Source of the DNA: Phormidium tenue FACHB-886 | GTDB taxonomy: Bacteria > Cyanobacteriota > Cyanobacteriia > Elainellales > Elainellaceae | Assembly (NCBI RefSeq): GCF_014764505.1 | Contig: NZ_JACXWX010000004.1 | Span: 248,001 to 312,000 of the forward strand | DNA length: 64,000 bases | Direction: 5' to 3' | Shown here: piece after piece, positions 8,488-18,542 of the stretch | How the letters are laid out: the number at the start of each line of letters is the position of its first letter | Numbering within the stretch: the first letter of the stretch is position 1 | Position numbers and translations under genes: made by a program | Notes under the pieces: model-generated | The model's database searches: none | Seen by the model: the letters and a program-made list of their open reading frames with translations, nothing else | Told to the model about the DNA's origin: nothing

Positions 8488-9237
8488 TCATCCATCTCCC
8501 CTCATCCGGCCAAACAGCTCCTTCACCCGCTCCCAGGCATCCGCAGCAGCTTCCGGGTTATAGCTGTTCCGCTGGTCGCAGAAGAAACCATGATCGGCGT
8601 CGGGGTAGCGAAAAACATGATGCGGGATTTGCTGGGCTTTCAGCTCGGCTTCGATCTGGTCTACGTGATCGGCAGGGATAGAAGCGTCTTGCATGCCAAA
8701 GAAGGCATAGAGCGTGCCTTTGATATCTTTGGTGTAGGCGATTGTCGGCAGCACACCGCTCGGTGAGCTGTTGGGAATGCCCGCTCCATAGAAAGAGGCG
8801 GTTGCTTTGATATCAGACAGGGTTGCCGTTAAATACACCACATGTCCCCCGAAGCAAAAGCCGATTGCCCCAATTGCTCCCAGCTTCACATTGGGCAGCG
8901 TTTTGAGGTAGTTAACCGTGCTGCGAACATCTGACAGCAGCTCATCGCTTTTGGTTTGTGCTTTGTAGATTCGCCCTTGCTGAATGTCATCAGGCGTGTA
9001 ACCCGCTTCGTATCCAGGAGCTTGGCGCTGGTAAATAGCAGGGGCGATCGCCACGTAGCCCAGTTTGGCAAATCGTTCGGTGACATCGCGAATATGCGAA
9101 TTGACCCCGAAGATTTCCTGAATCACCAAAATAGCTGGAAAGCTGCCAAATTTAGCAGGCTCAGCGAGGTAGGCATCAATCAGCAAATCGCCGTTGGGAA
9201 CTTTGACATGGGAGGTGCGGATCTCAGAAGCAGCCAT
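8488..9237 (-). CDS. Dienelactone hydrolase family protein
   Basis: The alpha/beta hydrolase has 249 residues from ATG 9237 (MAASEIRTSHVKVP); the frame is open further upstream, but that extension is not protein-like. The nucleophile elbow reads GFCFGG (cysteine nucleophile, as in dienelactone hydrolases), the acid lies near FGMQDASIP, and the histidine is in DADHGFF. The family hydrolyses cyclic lactones or esters; the natural substrate in cyanobacteria is unknown. It has no signal peptide and is probably cytoplasmic. A second member lies at 58254-58913. No clear Shine-Dalgarno sequence precedes the start. Confidence 0.88.
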   Translation of the reverse strand: MAASEIRTSHVKVPNGDLLIDAYLAEPAKFGSFPAILVIQEIFGVNSHIRDVTERFAKLGYVAIAPAIYQRQAPGYEAGYTPDDIQQGRIYKAQTKSDELLSDVRSTVNYLKTLPNVKLGAIGAIGFCFGGHVVYLTATLSDIKATASFYGAGIPNSSPSGVLPTIAYTKDIKGTLYAFFGMQDASIPADHVDQIEAELKAQQIPHHVFRYPDADHGFFCDQRNSYNPEAAADAWERVKELFGRMRGDG

Positions 9238-9657
9238 AGGGTTACAGAATGGAGGGATGGGGTGGGAGAGGTAAGCAGAAGGCGAGGCGTAGACCTGTAG
9301 ACCCGTAAATCCTTTTGCCTCCTGCGGCAATCAATGGGAACATTCACTTAGGTCAGCCTGCTTCTTTTTATCGTAGGCAAAGTTTAGAGCAAGTCAGGCA
9401 AGTTTGATCTTTATTACTTTCTACAGATGTAGAAGTGCCGTCTTGCCGAATAGGGCAAAAGTCAGCCCTAGCAATTTTCGCTACTATTCTCTTAAAAGGA
9501 CAATTTTTAAGAGATATTCTATTTGGAGGCGATCGACCGGTGCATCTGAAAGTGCTTCTGAAAGCTCTAGGCGCTTCTGAAAGCTCTACTCTTTCCAGAT
9601 AACGCTCTCCGGCATCATCGATCATTCACGTCGCGCAACAGAGTCTTGGAGGCTCGC
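9238..9657. other. Intergenic spacer between divergent dienelactone hydrolase and plmA
   Basis: No convincing gene was found in these 420 bp. A repeated 16-bp unit, GCTTCTGAAAGCTCTA, lies at 9554-9569 and 9573-9588. The region must carry the divergent promoters. Confidence 0.6.
9554..9588. repeat. Two 16-bp direct repeats with 3-bp gap
   Basis: GCTTCTGAAAGCTCTA occurs identically at 9554-9569 and 9573-9588, about 70 bp upstream of the plmA start. It could be slippage or paired protein-binding sites. Confidence 0.8.
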
Positions 9658-10647
9658 ATGGTTCGGTTTCATATCCAGTCCGACAGCGATATTCCCGCAT
9701 CGAATCAGCTATACAACCAGATTCGCTTTGCGATCGCCTCGCGCCAATATCCACCGGGACATCGGTTGCCCAGCACCCGCCAGCTTGCGATGGAAACGGG
9801 GCTACACCGGAACACGATCAGCAAAGTTTATCGGCAGCTAGAAGAAGATGGCGTCGTTGAGGCGCAAGCTGGGTCAGGCATTTATGTGCGGGCGCAGGGG
9901 GATGAGGGCGGCAATACTAAAGGCCGATCGCCAATCATGCAGCAGTATCCAGAGGCACACAAGCTAGCACAGCGCAGTTTGGATGAACTCTTGAGCCAAG
10001 GCTGCTCACTGACTCAAGCCAGAGAGCTGTTTCTTTCAGAAATTGACTGGCGGCTCCGGTGCAGTGCTCATGTGCTGGTGACGGCTCCCGGTCAAGATAT
10101 TGGTGCAGGCGAGCTGATGGTGCAAGAGCTAGAGCAGGCGTTGAATATTCCCGTGCAGCTTGTACCTCTAGAAGAATTGGAGCAAGTTTTGGATCAGGCA
10201 CGATCGGGAACGGTCGTCACGAGCCGTTACTTCATTGGTGTGGCAGAAGCGATCGCCTCTCCCAAATCAGTGCGCGTGATTCCGGTCGATATTTATGACT
10301 ATGCTCAAGAATTTCAGAAGCTGCTAAAGCTGCCCAATGATACCTGCTTGGGGCTAGTTAGCCTTAGCGCAGGCATCTTGCGGGCAGCAGAGGTAATCGT
10401 CCACAGTTTGCGGGGGGATAACCTGCTGGTAATGACGGCTCAGCCCAACGACACCTATCGCCTCAATGCGATCGTCCGTAGCGCCCAAACGATCTTTAGT
10501 TTTGACCAGGTAAGCTGTCAGGCGGTGAAGGTTGCCGTTAATGCCGCCCGAGAAGACCTGATTCGTGCTCCTCAGCTTATCTGCTGTGAGAACTACATCG
10601 GGGCAAAGTCCATTAGTTTGTTAAAGCGGGAGCTAGGGCTAGAGTAG
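9658..10647 (+). CDS. plmA: GntR-family transcriptional regulator PlmA
   Basis: The 329-residue protein has an N-terminal GntR winged helix-turn-helix (about residues 10-80; PSTRQLAMETGLHRNTISKVYRQL) and a long C-terminal domain typical of the cyanobacteria-specific PlmA regulators. PlmA was first linked to plasmid maintenance in Anabaena and is known to bind the PII-PipX complex, connecting it to nitrogen/carbon signalling. The ATG at 9658 is preferred over an in-frame TTG at 9646 because GGAGG (9648-9652) sits five bases before it. Length and domain layout match PlmA closely. It is convergent with the downstream hydrolase, 24 bp apart, with no visible terminator. Confidence 0.85.
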   Translation: MVRFHIQSDSDIPASNQLYNQIRFAIASRQYPPGHRLPSTRQLAMETGLHRNTISKVYRQLEEDGVVEAQAGSGIYVRAQGDEGGNTKGRSPIMQQYPEAHKLAQRSLDELLSQGCSLTQARELFLSEIDWRLRCSAHVLVTAPGQDIGAGELMVQELEQALNIPVQLVPLEELEQVLDQARSGTVVTSRYFIGVAEAIASPKSVRVIPVDIYDYAQEFQKLLKLPNDTCLGLVSLSAGILRAAEVIVHSLRGDNLLVMTAQPNDTYRLNAIVRSAQTIFSFDQVSCQAVKVAVNAAREDLIRAPQLICCENYIGAKSISLLKRELGLE

Positions 10648-10671
10648 GTATCTACAGAAGATTTCAGCCAA

Positions 10672-11550
10672 TTAGCCGATTGCTTGCTTTACCTGCAAAA
10701 ACTGCCGGGCGTGCTGCAAATACAGCTCTGGATCTTCCAGCATCGGGAAGTGCCCCGTTTCAGCCATGACAATATGCTGAATGCGATCGTTGAGAGCGGC
10801 AGCTTTTTGCCCTAGTTCGGCTTGAATAATCTGGTCATGTTCTCCAGAAATTATCAGCGTTGGGATCGTCAGTTGGGCAAATTCTTGGGGCATTTCCTCG
10901 GCAGCTCTTTTGCTGACAGCAGTGTAAACCGTTCCTAGTGCGGCTTCTTGGTCTGCCAGCAAATAATCTTCGAGGAAAGCCCGCTTGGCCGCTTTAGGGA
11001 TCGGTCGCCGCAAGAAGCGTGACATAAACATATGTTCAACGCCGGGAATCTTGTCCAGCCACGCCGGACGAAACTTCACCACATAGCCGCCAAACTTGTG
11101 GAAGGCAGCAAACGCCTTTTCGTCGTATTCAAAAATGCCGCTGCAGGTTAAAACTGCTCGCTCGACTTTTTCTGGATAGCGGTTGAGAAACAAAACGGCA
11201 ACCGAAGACCCCGTGGAGTGAGCATTAAGGGAAATGCGATCTAGATGTAGCGCCTCCAGCAGCAGGGCTAAGTCATCGGCATAGCTGTCCAATTCATAGC
11301 CGAGCGCCTCGACTTCCGGCGGGATGGGGCGCGGCAGGCGCGATCGCCCAAATCCGCGTAGGTCATACACTAAGCAATCAAACTGATCGACAAATCCCTG
11401 AGCGGTGCTCTCCCAATAGCGAGTAGAGCCTGCCCAGCCGTGAATAAATACTAGCGTCGGCTTGTGGACGGTTGGCTTTTCAGCAGCTAAGCCAGATGTG
11501 CCGATCCATTCATAGTAGTGATCAACGCCACGAATTGTGATGTAGGGCAT
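10672..11550 (-). CDS. Alpha/beta hydrolase
   Basis: The single-domain alpha/beta hydrolase has 292 residues. The oxyanion region is HGWAGSTRYW, the nucleophile elbow is AHSTGS (the serine is the likely nucleophile; this differs slightly from the usual GHSMGG), the acid is in SGEHDQI, and the histidine is in ETGHFPML. The substrate cannot be deduced. It follows clpX on the same strand after 120 bp and could be read through from the clp transcript. There is no signal peptide. Confidence 0.85.
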   Translation of the reverse strand: MPYITIRGVDHYYEWIGTSGLAAEKPTVHKPTLVFIHGWAGSTRYWESTAQGFVDQFDCLVYDLRGFGRSRLPRPIPPEVEALGYELDSYADDLALLLEALHLDRISLNAHSTGSSVAVLFLNRYPEKVERAVLTCSGIFEYDEKAFAAFHKFGGYVVKFRPAWLDKIPGVEHMFMSRFLRRPIPKAAKRAFLEDYLLADQEAALGTVYTAVSKRAAEEMPQEFAQLTIPTLIISGEHDQIIQAELGQKAAALNDRIQHIVMAETGHFPMLEDPELYLQHARQFLQVKQAIG

Positions 11551-11669
11551 GTCAACAAAAATTGAATCTAAAAAGGCGACTGCACAAACTGTAGTACATT
11601 CACAGGTACTACAGATACAAAGTTGGACGCGGAGAAAGCCCCCACGTCCAAAGTTTAATGTTATTGCAT

Positions 11670-13007
11670 TTAGGCAGATTCAGGTTTGGGAATCGAAGAC
11701 GGATGAAGGAGCAGTTCTGCCGTCGATCGTTTCTCTACCATTTCGCGGGTGATGGCGCAGCGGGTCACGTCTTTGCGCGAAGGCAGCTCATACATCACGT
11801 CTAGCATTAGCTCTTCCACAATGCTGCGGAGCGCCCTGGCGCCAGTCTTGCGACGATAGGCTTCTTTGGCGATCGCCTGCACTGCATCAGGCTTAAACTC
11901 TAGCTGCACATTGTCCATCCGCATCAGCTTCTGGTACTGCTTCACCAGGGCATTGCGGGGTTCGGTCAAGATTGCTGCTAGCACTTCCTCATCCAGCGGC
12001 TCAAGGACTGCCATCACTGGCACGCGTCCAATGAACTCTGGAATCATCCCAAATTTGACCAAGTCATCTGGCTCCAGATGCTTTAAGACATCTGCTGCTC
12101 GCTTCTCTTTGGGCTGGTTTTCACCAGGCTGAATAAAGCCCATTGACTTTTTGCCAGTCCGCTGCTCTACGGCTTTGTCTAACCCCACAAAAGCACCACC
12201 GCAGACAAATAAGATATTGCTAGTGTCGATCTGGATGCAATCTTGGTAGGGGTGTTTGCGTCCACCCTGAGGCGGCACATTAGCGATCGTCCCTTCTAGC
12301 ATCTTTAGCAACGCCTGCTGGACGCCTTCTCCAGAGACATCCCGCGTAATCGATGGATTCTCGCTTTTACGGGCAATCTTATCAATCTCGTCAATGTAGA
12401 TGATGCCGCGCTGAGCTGCTTCTACATCTAGATCGGCAACCTGCAGTAGCCGCAGCAAAATATTTTCAACATCTTCCCCGACGTAGCCTGCCTCTGTGAG
12501 AGTTGTGGCATCGGCAACCGCAAAGGGAACATCCAGCATCTCAGCCAGCGTTTGAGCAAGCAGCGTTTTACCACAGCCCGTTGGGCCAATCAACAGGATA
12601 TTAGATTTTTGTAGCTCTACTGCATCTTCATGCTTGCCTGCCTTCGACTGGACATAGCTAAGCCGCTTGTAGTGGTTATATACGGCGACCGAGAGGATCT
12701 TCTTGGCTTCATCCTGCCCGATCACATGTTCGTCTAGGTGCTTCTTAATTTCTCTGGGCTTAGGAATCTGGTTCAGCGAAATGGCAGGAGCGCGGACCTG
12801 TCGCTTTTCGGGGGGCTGCTCGCGGCGCGACGAGGACTGAGGGACTGTGGCGCTAGAGTCAAACAACTCCTCATCCAAAATTTCATTGCAGAGGTCAACG
12901 CACTCGTCGCAGATATAAACGCCAGGACCCGCAATTAGCTTGCGAACCTGCTCCTGCGACTTACCACAGAATGAACACTTGAGATGGGAGTCATACTTAT
13001 TAGGCAT
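11670..13007 (-). CDS. clpX: ClpX, ATP-binding unfoldase subunit of the Clp protease
   Basis: The AAA+ unfoldase of 445 residues feeds substrates into ClpP. The N-terminal zinc-binding domain has CSFC...CDEC (about residues 11-38). Walker A is GPTGCGKT, Walker B is IIYIDEID, and the arginine-rich C-terminal AAA lid ends before MYELPSR. A low-complexity serine/proline segment (about residues 50-72) links the zinc domain and the AAA module. It is nine bases downstream of clpP, so the two are translated from one message. Confidence 0.98.
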   Translation of the reverse strand: MPNKYDSHLKCSFCGKSQEQVRKLIAGPGVYICDECVDLCNEILDEELFDSSATVPQSSSRREQPPEKRQVRAPAISLNQIPKPREIKKHLDEHVIGQDEAKKILSVAVYNHYKRLSYVQSKAGKHEDAVELQKSNILLIGPTGCGKTLLAQTLAEMLDVPFAVADATTLTEAGYVGEDVENILLRLLQVADLDVEAAQRGIIYIDEIDKIARKSENPSITRDVSGEGVQQALLKMLEGTIANVPPQGGRKHPYQDCIQIDTSNILFVCGGAFVGLDKAVEQRTGKKSMGFIQPGENQPKEKRAADVLKHLEPDDLVKFGMIPEFIGRVPVMAVLEPLDEEVLAAILTEPRNALVKQYQKLMRMDNVQLEFKPDAVQAIAKEAYRRKTGARALRSIVEELMLDVMYELPSRKDVTRCAITREMVEKRSTAELLLHPSSIPKPESA

Positions 13008-13016
13008 ACTTGCCCT

Positions 13017-13739
13017 CTACTTCACTGCGGTAATTGTTTCTCCGGGCATCGGCAGATCTTGACGAGTGACCACTTGATCTATCAGACCGTAGTTTTTCGC
13101 TTCTTCTGCTGACATGAAAAAATCGCGCTCGGTATCAGCCTCAATTTTTTCAAATGGCTGTCCTGTATGATAAGCCAACAAATCGTTGAGTGTGCGCTTC
13201 AGGTAAAGAATTTCCCTTGCTTGGATCTCAATATCCACCGCTTGCCCTTGAGCGCCTCCAAGCGGTTGGTGAATCATAATCCGCGAACTCGGTAGAGAAA
13301 GCCGCTTTCCAGCTGCACCCGCCGTCAGCAGAAATGCACCCATGCTTGCCGCCAAGCCATAACAAATTGTTACAACATTAGGACGAACCTGCTGCATCGT
13401 GTCGTAGATCGCTAACCCTGCGGTTACAGAACCACCGGGTGAGTTGATGTAAAGCTGGATATCGCGTTCGGGGTCTTCGGCATCTAGAAACAAAAGCTGA
13501 GCGACGATCGAGTCTGCCACCTCATCCGTAACTGGAGTTCCCAGAAACACAATTCGCTCGCGCAGCAGCCGCGAATAAATATCAAACGCGCGCTCCCCTC
13601 TGCCCGACTGCTCAACCACCATCGGCACCACTGAGCGAGTCTCTTGAGCAAGAGAAGTTTTTGGCTCGGCGCTTAGCGAGTAGAAGTCTGTCGATCGAAC
13701 GCTTGAAACGGAATACTGAGAAGACTGAGAGTTCAGCAT
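13017..13739 (-). CDS. clpP: ClpP, proteolytic subunit of the Clp protease
   Basis: The serine protease has 240 residues. The catalytic serine is in GLAASMGAF and the histidine in MIHQPLGG; the aspartate is expected in the following conserved segment. The first 45 or so residues are longer than in compact ClpP proteins, so a later start is conceivable, although the chosen ATG at 13739 gives an open frame. Cyanobacteria carry several ClpP/ClpR paralogues; the copy next to clpX is the one expected to pair with ClpX. It is preceded by tig on the same strand. Confidence 0.97.
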   Translation of the reverse strand: MLNSQSSQYSVSSVRSTDFYSLSAEPKTSLAQETRSVVPMVVEQSGRGERAFDIYSRLLRERIVFLGTPVTDEVADSIVAQLLFLDAEDPERDIQLYINSPGGSVTAGLAIYDTMQQVRPNVVTICYGLAASMGAFLLTAGAAGKRLSLPSSRIMIHQPLGGAQGQAVDIEIQAREILYLKRTLNDLLAYHTGQPFEKIEADTERDFFMSAEEAKNYGLIDQVVTRQDLPMPGETITAVK

Positions 13740-13964
13740 AAAACCTGGAAGCTAAAGCGAAAATGTCTGTTCAGTTGCGGGGGTAGTAGCTAAGAGCGAT
13801 TAAGAATGGTTTGTAAAAGATGGCATCTCTGGACAAACATTCTTCAGGAGGCTTTTTAGGGTTCTATCCGATCATTATGCCTCAAGTCCTGAATGACTAG
13901 GGGAATTGCTAAGAGTTAGAAGCAATCAGGGGATGCTGAAATTTGTAACGGCATCCCCCACCCA

Positions 13965-15638
13965 CTATTCTTTTTTGTTGCCCTTCTTCTCAGCTTTGGC
14001 TTTCTTAGAAGCAGATTTGGCAACCTCAGTGGCCTCGGCCGCTTTTGGTTCGGCATCTTCGATATCTGCCGTGGTGGCTGCCTCTGCTTTTGCCTCCACT
14101 ACCTCTGGCTCGGATTTAACGCTTGCTGCTTGCGGTTCAGCATCTTCAATATCTGCGACAGTAGCTGCTTCGCCTTCTGCTGCCGCTGGCTCAACTTCGG
14201 TCACGGTCACTGCTTCAACATCAACTGTCTTGTCATTTTCCATGGCTTCAGCTCCCTGTGGTTCTGATGTTGATTCTAACTCAGCCCCCACTTCGGATGC
14301 CTCGTCGGCCGCTGGGGTCAAGGAACCCTCTGGCACCAGCTCAACGCTGCCTTCTGCCTCTATCCACGCCAGGATCTTGTCGCGCAGCAGATCGTCTTCT
14401 AGCACTTGCCGGAGACGATCGGCATCTACTTCCTGATCGCCCAACTCTGCCATCACCTCTGTGATTTTGGCATCGACCTCTGCCGTCTCGACTTTGATCG
14501 ACTCTTGCTTAGCAACTTCACCCAGCGCTAACGTCCGCTGCAGCCGCAGTAGAGCTTCGGGGCGGGCTTGCTGCCGCAGCATCGAGATGATGTCTTCCGT
14601 GAAGGTTTTGCGGACATCCATACCCTGCTGGCTCAACCGCATTGCCGTTTGCGTGATGGAGTAGTCTACCTCTTGCTTGATCAGCGTCTCGGGCAGTTCT
14701 ACCTCTAGGTGCTTTACCAGCTCATTCAGCAATGCTTCTTGCTTATTGGATTTGGTTTTTTCTTCGGCTTCTTGCTGATAACGTTTCTCTAACGATTCCC
14801 GCAGCTCTGCCAGCGTTTCAAATTCGCTGACCTCTTGGGCAAAGTCGTCGTCTAGCTCGGGCAGCTCACGCGCTTTAAGCTCTTTGAGCGTAATCGTGAA
14901 GACTGCAGGCTTACCTGCCAAATCAGGAGAGGCGTACGGGTCAGGGAAGGTGACTGCAACTTCCTTCGTTTCACCCGGATTCATGCCGATAATGCCATCG
15001 ATAAAGCCCGGAATAAAGCGCCCTTCGGTTAGCTCAATCTCGAAATCTTCGGCGCTGCCACCCGGAATTTCAGTAGGCTCCTCGCCTTCTACCGCATCTG
15101 CCAGCACCCCTTTGAAATCGACCGTAGCAACATCTTCTGCCTGTGCTGCCCGCCCTTCAACCGGAACTAGCGTTGCCGATCGCTTGCGGTAGTCTTCCAA
15201 CACATTGTCAACCCGTGCCGGGTCGTACTTCACTTCTTCAGCCTGTACTGCCAGCCCCTTGTAGTTGCTTAAAACAGCTTGAGGCGGCACATCAACCGTT
15301 GCCGAAAAGGTAAGGGCGGCTCCTGGTTGAAATTGGCTAACCAGGTCATCAAACGATGATTGCAGCAGGGGTGTGCCAATCGCCTCAATATTCTCTTGCT
15401 CTAGCGCTTGCTTGAGACCGTCCTGGATTAAATTTTCAACAGTTGAGGCTTTAATGCGTTTCCCATACTGCTGCATTAAGACGGGCTTTGGCACTTTGCC
15501 TTTTCGAAACCCAGGAATGTTTGCATACCGAGTAAACTCCTGTAGAGTTTTGTCATAGGTCTGCTTCGACATCTCGGAGGGAATTTCAATTTCGAGTCCA
15601 ATCTGACTAGCGGGGAGCTTTTCCTGGGTAACTTTCAT
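13965..15638 (-). CDS. tig: Trigger factor, with long acidic/alanine-rich C-terminal tail
   Basis: The ribosome-associated chaperone and prolyl isomerase has 557 residues from ATG 15638 (MKVTQEKLPASQ), chosen because the seven upstream residues (MCATRTV) are not part of the family. The ribosome-binding signature appears as GFRKGKVP. A FKBP-type isomerase domain follows (about 160-250), then the helical C-domain to about residue 440. The last 110 or so residues are Glu/Ala/Val-rich and contain two copies of an ADIEDAEP unit, longer than in most trigger factors. It heads the tig-clpP-clpX cluster, and the spacer to clpP (about 225 bp) may hold a separate promoter. Confidence 0.96.
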   Translation of the reverse strand: MKVTQEKLPASQIGLEIEIPSEMSKQTYDKTLQEFTRYANIPGFRKGKVPKPVLMQQYGKRIKASTVENLIQDGLKQALEQENIEAIGTPLLQSSFDDLVSQFQPGAALTFSATVDVPPQAVLSNYKGLAVQAEEVKYDPARVDNVLEDYRKRSATLVPVEGRAAQAEDVATVDFKGVLADAVEGEEPTEIPGGSAEDFEIELTEGRFIPGFIDGIIGMNPGETKEVAVTFPDPYASPDLAGKPAVFTITLKELKARELPELDDDFAQEVSEFETLAELRESLEKRYQQEAEEKTKSNKQEALLNELVKHLEVELPETLIKQEVDYSITQTAMRLSQQGMDVRKTFTEDIISMLRQQARPEALLRLQRTLALGEVAKQESIKVETAEVDAKITEVMAELGDQEVDADRLRQVLEDDLLRDKILAWIEAEGSVELVPEGSLTPAADEASEVGAELESTSEPQGAEAMENDKTVDVEAVTVTEVEPAAAEGEAATVADIEDAEPQAASVKSEPEVVEAKAEAATTADIEDAEPKAAEATEVAKSASKKAKAEKKGNKKE

Positions 15639-16278
15639 CACAGTTCTCGTGGCACACATCTCGGAGCATGGGAATTGGCAGCTGAAAAAACTTCAGTTTA
15701 CCGCAATTAGCTATGTTAGCTGATTCTGCTCCTAACTTAGGGACAGGTCAGCAAATCTCATCAATTTATTAGGATCACCAGCTTGACAAAATTCAAGTTT
15801 TTGAGTCAGTTAAGCTGCTCTGCCTCAGCCAAAGGTGAGAGAATCAGCTAAAGCGAAAAAACTCCAGCGTAAAGAAAACGATCGCCAGCCAAAAGATACT
15901 CATCTGCAGCTCACTCCAGCTTTTGCGATAGCGCTACAGACCAACTTTTGCTAAGATTCCGCTAAGCTGATGAGCAAAACAGCAAAACACTCTACAAATC
16001 GCACCTCATCTTCCAAGATAGATTTAAGTAGGTAAGAATTAAAAATAAAAGTTTGCTCCTTAATATTAAATATTCGATCGCACGGGCATGAATTCTGCTT
16101 ATATAGTTGGTCTCTACAGAAATGAGTAAGAAATGAGCGGTTGAATTTGTACTCTATCTAGCTAGGTGAGCACCCTAATAGTCCAGCTCCCAACTTTAGA
16201 ATTAGCACTACCTGAAAAAACTATTTAGTCTTAGACCCAAGTTAAATCTTAGTAAATCTAAATGTGGAGGATAACAAT
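15639..16278. other. Intergenic spacer between divergent tig and asd
   Basis: This 640-bp AT-rich region holds no gene that can be supported. It must carry the divergent tig and asd promoters. I see no riboswitch fold with known consensus, although a lysine-pathway leader would be plausible here. Confidence 0.6.
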
Positions 16279-17325
16279 TTGTCCAAATCTTATCGAGTTG
16301 CCATCCTGGGTGCGACAGGTGCTGTCGGCACAGAGCTAATCAGCTTGCTGGAGCAGCGAAATTTTCCAGTAGCTGCGCTGAAATTGCTAGCCTCTCCCCG
16401 CTCTGCTGGTCAGCGTCTTGGCTTCAAGGGAGAAGAATTAACCGTAGAGGCATTGGACGATGCTGCTTTTAATAATGTGGACCTAGTCCTTGCCTCAGCA
16501 GGCGGCTCCATATCCAAAGCTTGGGCACCCAAAGCTGTAGAGGCTGGAGCTGTAGTTATCGACAATTCCAGCGCCTTCCGGATGGAGCCGGAAGTGCCGC
16601 TCGTAGTGCCAGAGGTGAATCCGCAAGCGGCTGCCGCTCACCAAGGCATCATCGCTAACCCAAATTGCACCACCATTTTGATGGCGGTTGCTATCTATCC
16701 GTTGCATCAGGTACAGCCGATTCAACGGATTGTGGCAGCGACTTACCAGTCTGCCAGTGGTGCAGGTGCACGGGCTATGGAAGAGGTGAAACAGCAGACG
16801 ATCGCCATCCTGCAAGGACAAACTCCTCCCACTAACATCTTCCCCTATCCTCTAGCGTTCAACCTGTTTCCCCACAACACGAAGCTGAACGAGCAGGGCT
16901 ACTGCGAAGAAGAAATGAAAATGCTGAACGAAACCCGCAAGATCTTTGGTGCGCCTGAGCTGCGCATCACTGCCACTTGTGTACGGGTTCCCGTACTGCG
17001 TGCCCACTCAGAAGCGATTAACCTAGAATTCGCATCACCGTTTGCAGTCTCCCAAGCGCGGCAGATTCTTAGTCAGGCTCCGGGTATAAAACTAATTGAG
17101 GATTGGCAAGCAAATTACTTCCCCATGCCAATCGAGGCGAGCGGTCAAGATGATGTTTTGGTGGGGCGCATTCGCCAAGACCTTTCAAATCCCAATGGAC
17201 TAGAGCTTTGGCTCAGTGGCGATCAGATCCGTAAGGGAGCTGCCCTTAATGCAATTCAGATCGCTGAACTACTAGCAGAGCAATCCCTAATCCGCCCCAC
17301 AAAATTGGCAGTAGGAGCAAAATAG
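16279..17325 (+). CDS. asd: Aspartate-semialdehyde dehydrogenase
   Basis: The enzyme (348 residues) reduces aspartyl phosphate to aspartate semialdehyde in the lysine/threonine/methionine pathway. The nucleotide-binding motif is GATGAVG and the catalytic cysteine lies in NPNCTT (about residue 128). I place the start at TTG 16279 (SKSYRVAILG) because GGAGG at 16265-16269 is then a proper ribosome-binding site; a GTG at 16264 would overlap that site. dapA follows after 74 bp, giving two consecutive pathway steps in one transcriptional unit. Confidence 0.95.
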   Translation: MSKSYRVAILGATGAVGTELISLLEQRNFPVAALKLLASPRSAGQRLGFKGEELTVEALDDAAFNNVDLVLASAGGSISKAWAPKAVEAGAVVIDNSSAFRMEPEVPLVVPEVNPQAAAAHQGIIANPNCTTILMAVAIYPLHQVQPIQRIVAATYQSASGAGARAMEEVKQQTIAILQGQTPPTNIFPYPLAFNLFPHNTKLNEQGYCEEEMKMLNETRKIFGAPELRITATCVRVPVLRAHSEAINLEFASPFAVSQARQILSQAPGIKLIEDWQANYFPMPIEASGQDDVLVGRIRQDLSNPNGLELWLSGDQIRKGAALNAIQIAELLAEQSLIRPTKLAVGAK

Positions 17326-17399
17326 TGGCGTGTTTTTAAGCAGGTTAACAGGGGCGACCCTAAGCGTAGAACGCTTCATCGACGAGGAGTGAGCAAAGT

Positions 17400-18293
17400 G
17401 TGACGAATTTTGGACGTGTTTTGACTGCCCTCATCACGCCGTTTGACGATGAAGGCAGCGTGAACTACGAAGTAGCAGAAAAGCTAGCAGTTCACTTGGT
17501 CGAACAAGGTACGGATACCTTGCTTCTTTGTGGCACCACGGGCGAATCCCCTACATTAAGCTGGGAAGAGGAATACCAACTGTTCCAGGTCATCCAAAAA
17601 GCGGTGATGGGTAAGGCAAAGGTGATCGCAGGCACCGGCTCGAACTCTACTGCTGAGGCGATCGCTGCCACTCAGAAGGCAAGTAAGCTACAATTAGATG
17701 GAACGCTTCAAGTCGTTCCCTACTACAACAAACCTCCCCAAGAGGGGCTATATCAGCACTTCCGGGCGATTGCAGAAGCCTGCCCAGAGCTACCCTTAAT
17801 GCTTTACAACATTCCCGGTCGCACAGGGCAAAACTTGCAGCCAGAAACGATTGCCCGTTTGGCAGAGGTTTCTAATATTGTTGCGGTAAAAGAGGCAAGC
17901 GGCAGTCTAGATCAGGTTAGCCAGATTCGAGGATCAACCCCACCAGATTTCGCTATCTATTCGGGAGATGATTCTCTGACGTTGCCGATGCTGGCAGTGG
18001 GCGCTCAAGGTGTAGTCAGCGTTGCAAGTCACCTGGTTGGGCAAGCGCTACAGCACATGATTCAAGCTTTTGAGCAGGGTCAGGTGCAAAAAGCAACCCA
18101 AATTCACCTCCGGCTCTTTCCCTTGTTTAAAGCTCTGTTTCTTACCGCCAATCCAATTCCAGTGAAGGCAGCTCTACGCCTGCAGGGGTGGCAAGTGGGT
18201 ACAACCCGTTTACCGCTCGCAGACCTGTCAGAGAGTTTGACCCCGACATTGGTGACGGTGATGGCCAATTTGGGCTTAATAGAGGCAAGATAG
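17400..18293 (+). CDS. dapA: 4-hydroxy-tetrahydrodipicolinate synthase
   Basis: The class I aldolase has 297 residues and condenses pyruvate with aspartate semialdehyde, the committed step to lysine and diaminopimelate. The active-site pattern is complete: CGTTGE near residue 43, YNIPGRT (catalytic tyrosine) and the Schiff-base lysine in VAVKEASG. The start is GTG at 17400 with GAGGAG about 12 bases upstream. It is downstream of asd, and its product feeds the cell wall. Confidence 0.97.
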   Translation: MTNFGRVLTALITPFDDEGSVNYEVAEKLAVHLVEQGTDTLLLCGTTGESPTLSWEEEYQLFQVIQKAVMGKAKVIAGTGSNSTAEAIAATQKASKLQLDGTLQVVPYYNKPPQEGLYQHFRAIAEACPELPLMLYNIPGRTGQNLQPETIARLAEVSNIVAVKEASGSLDQVSQIRGSTPPDFAIYSGDDSLTLPMLAVGAQGVVSVASHLVGQALQHMIQAFEQGQVQKATQIHLRLFPLFKALFLTANPIPVKAALRLQGWQVGTTRLPLADLSESLTPTLVTVMANLGLIEAR

Positions 18294-18542
18294 TTCTAAG
18301 CGTAAGAGCTTGCGGTCTGGCTATACGTTCTCAAAGCTCTGAAGAAACTGCCCAAGATTTTTGACAACTAAATAGTAGACGATTCAATCGATAGAGTAGG
18401 GGCTTGCAACGAGCTATTTGAACAAGCTTAGAGAGATTTACTTGATTCTGTAGCTGCAACTTTTCTTAACATTGTCGTCTTCGATCGCTGCAGGCTTTAA
18501 CAAGTTTTTATTCCGAAACCCTAAAACAGATTAAGGACACAC

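Noticed and set aside
9368-9625. 85-codon minus-strand frame in the plmA upstream spacer
   Set aside because: It runs through a 16-bp repeated unit and has a biased, non-protein-like composition with no start signal.
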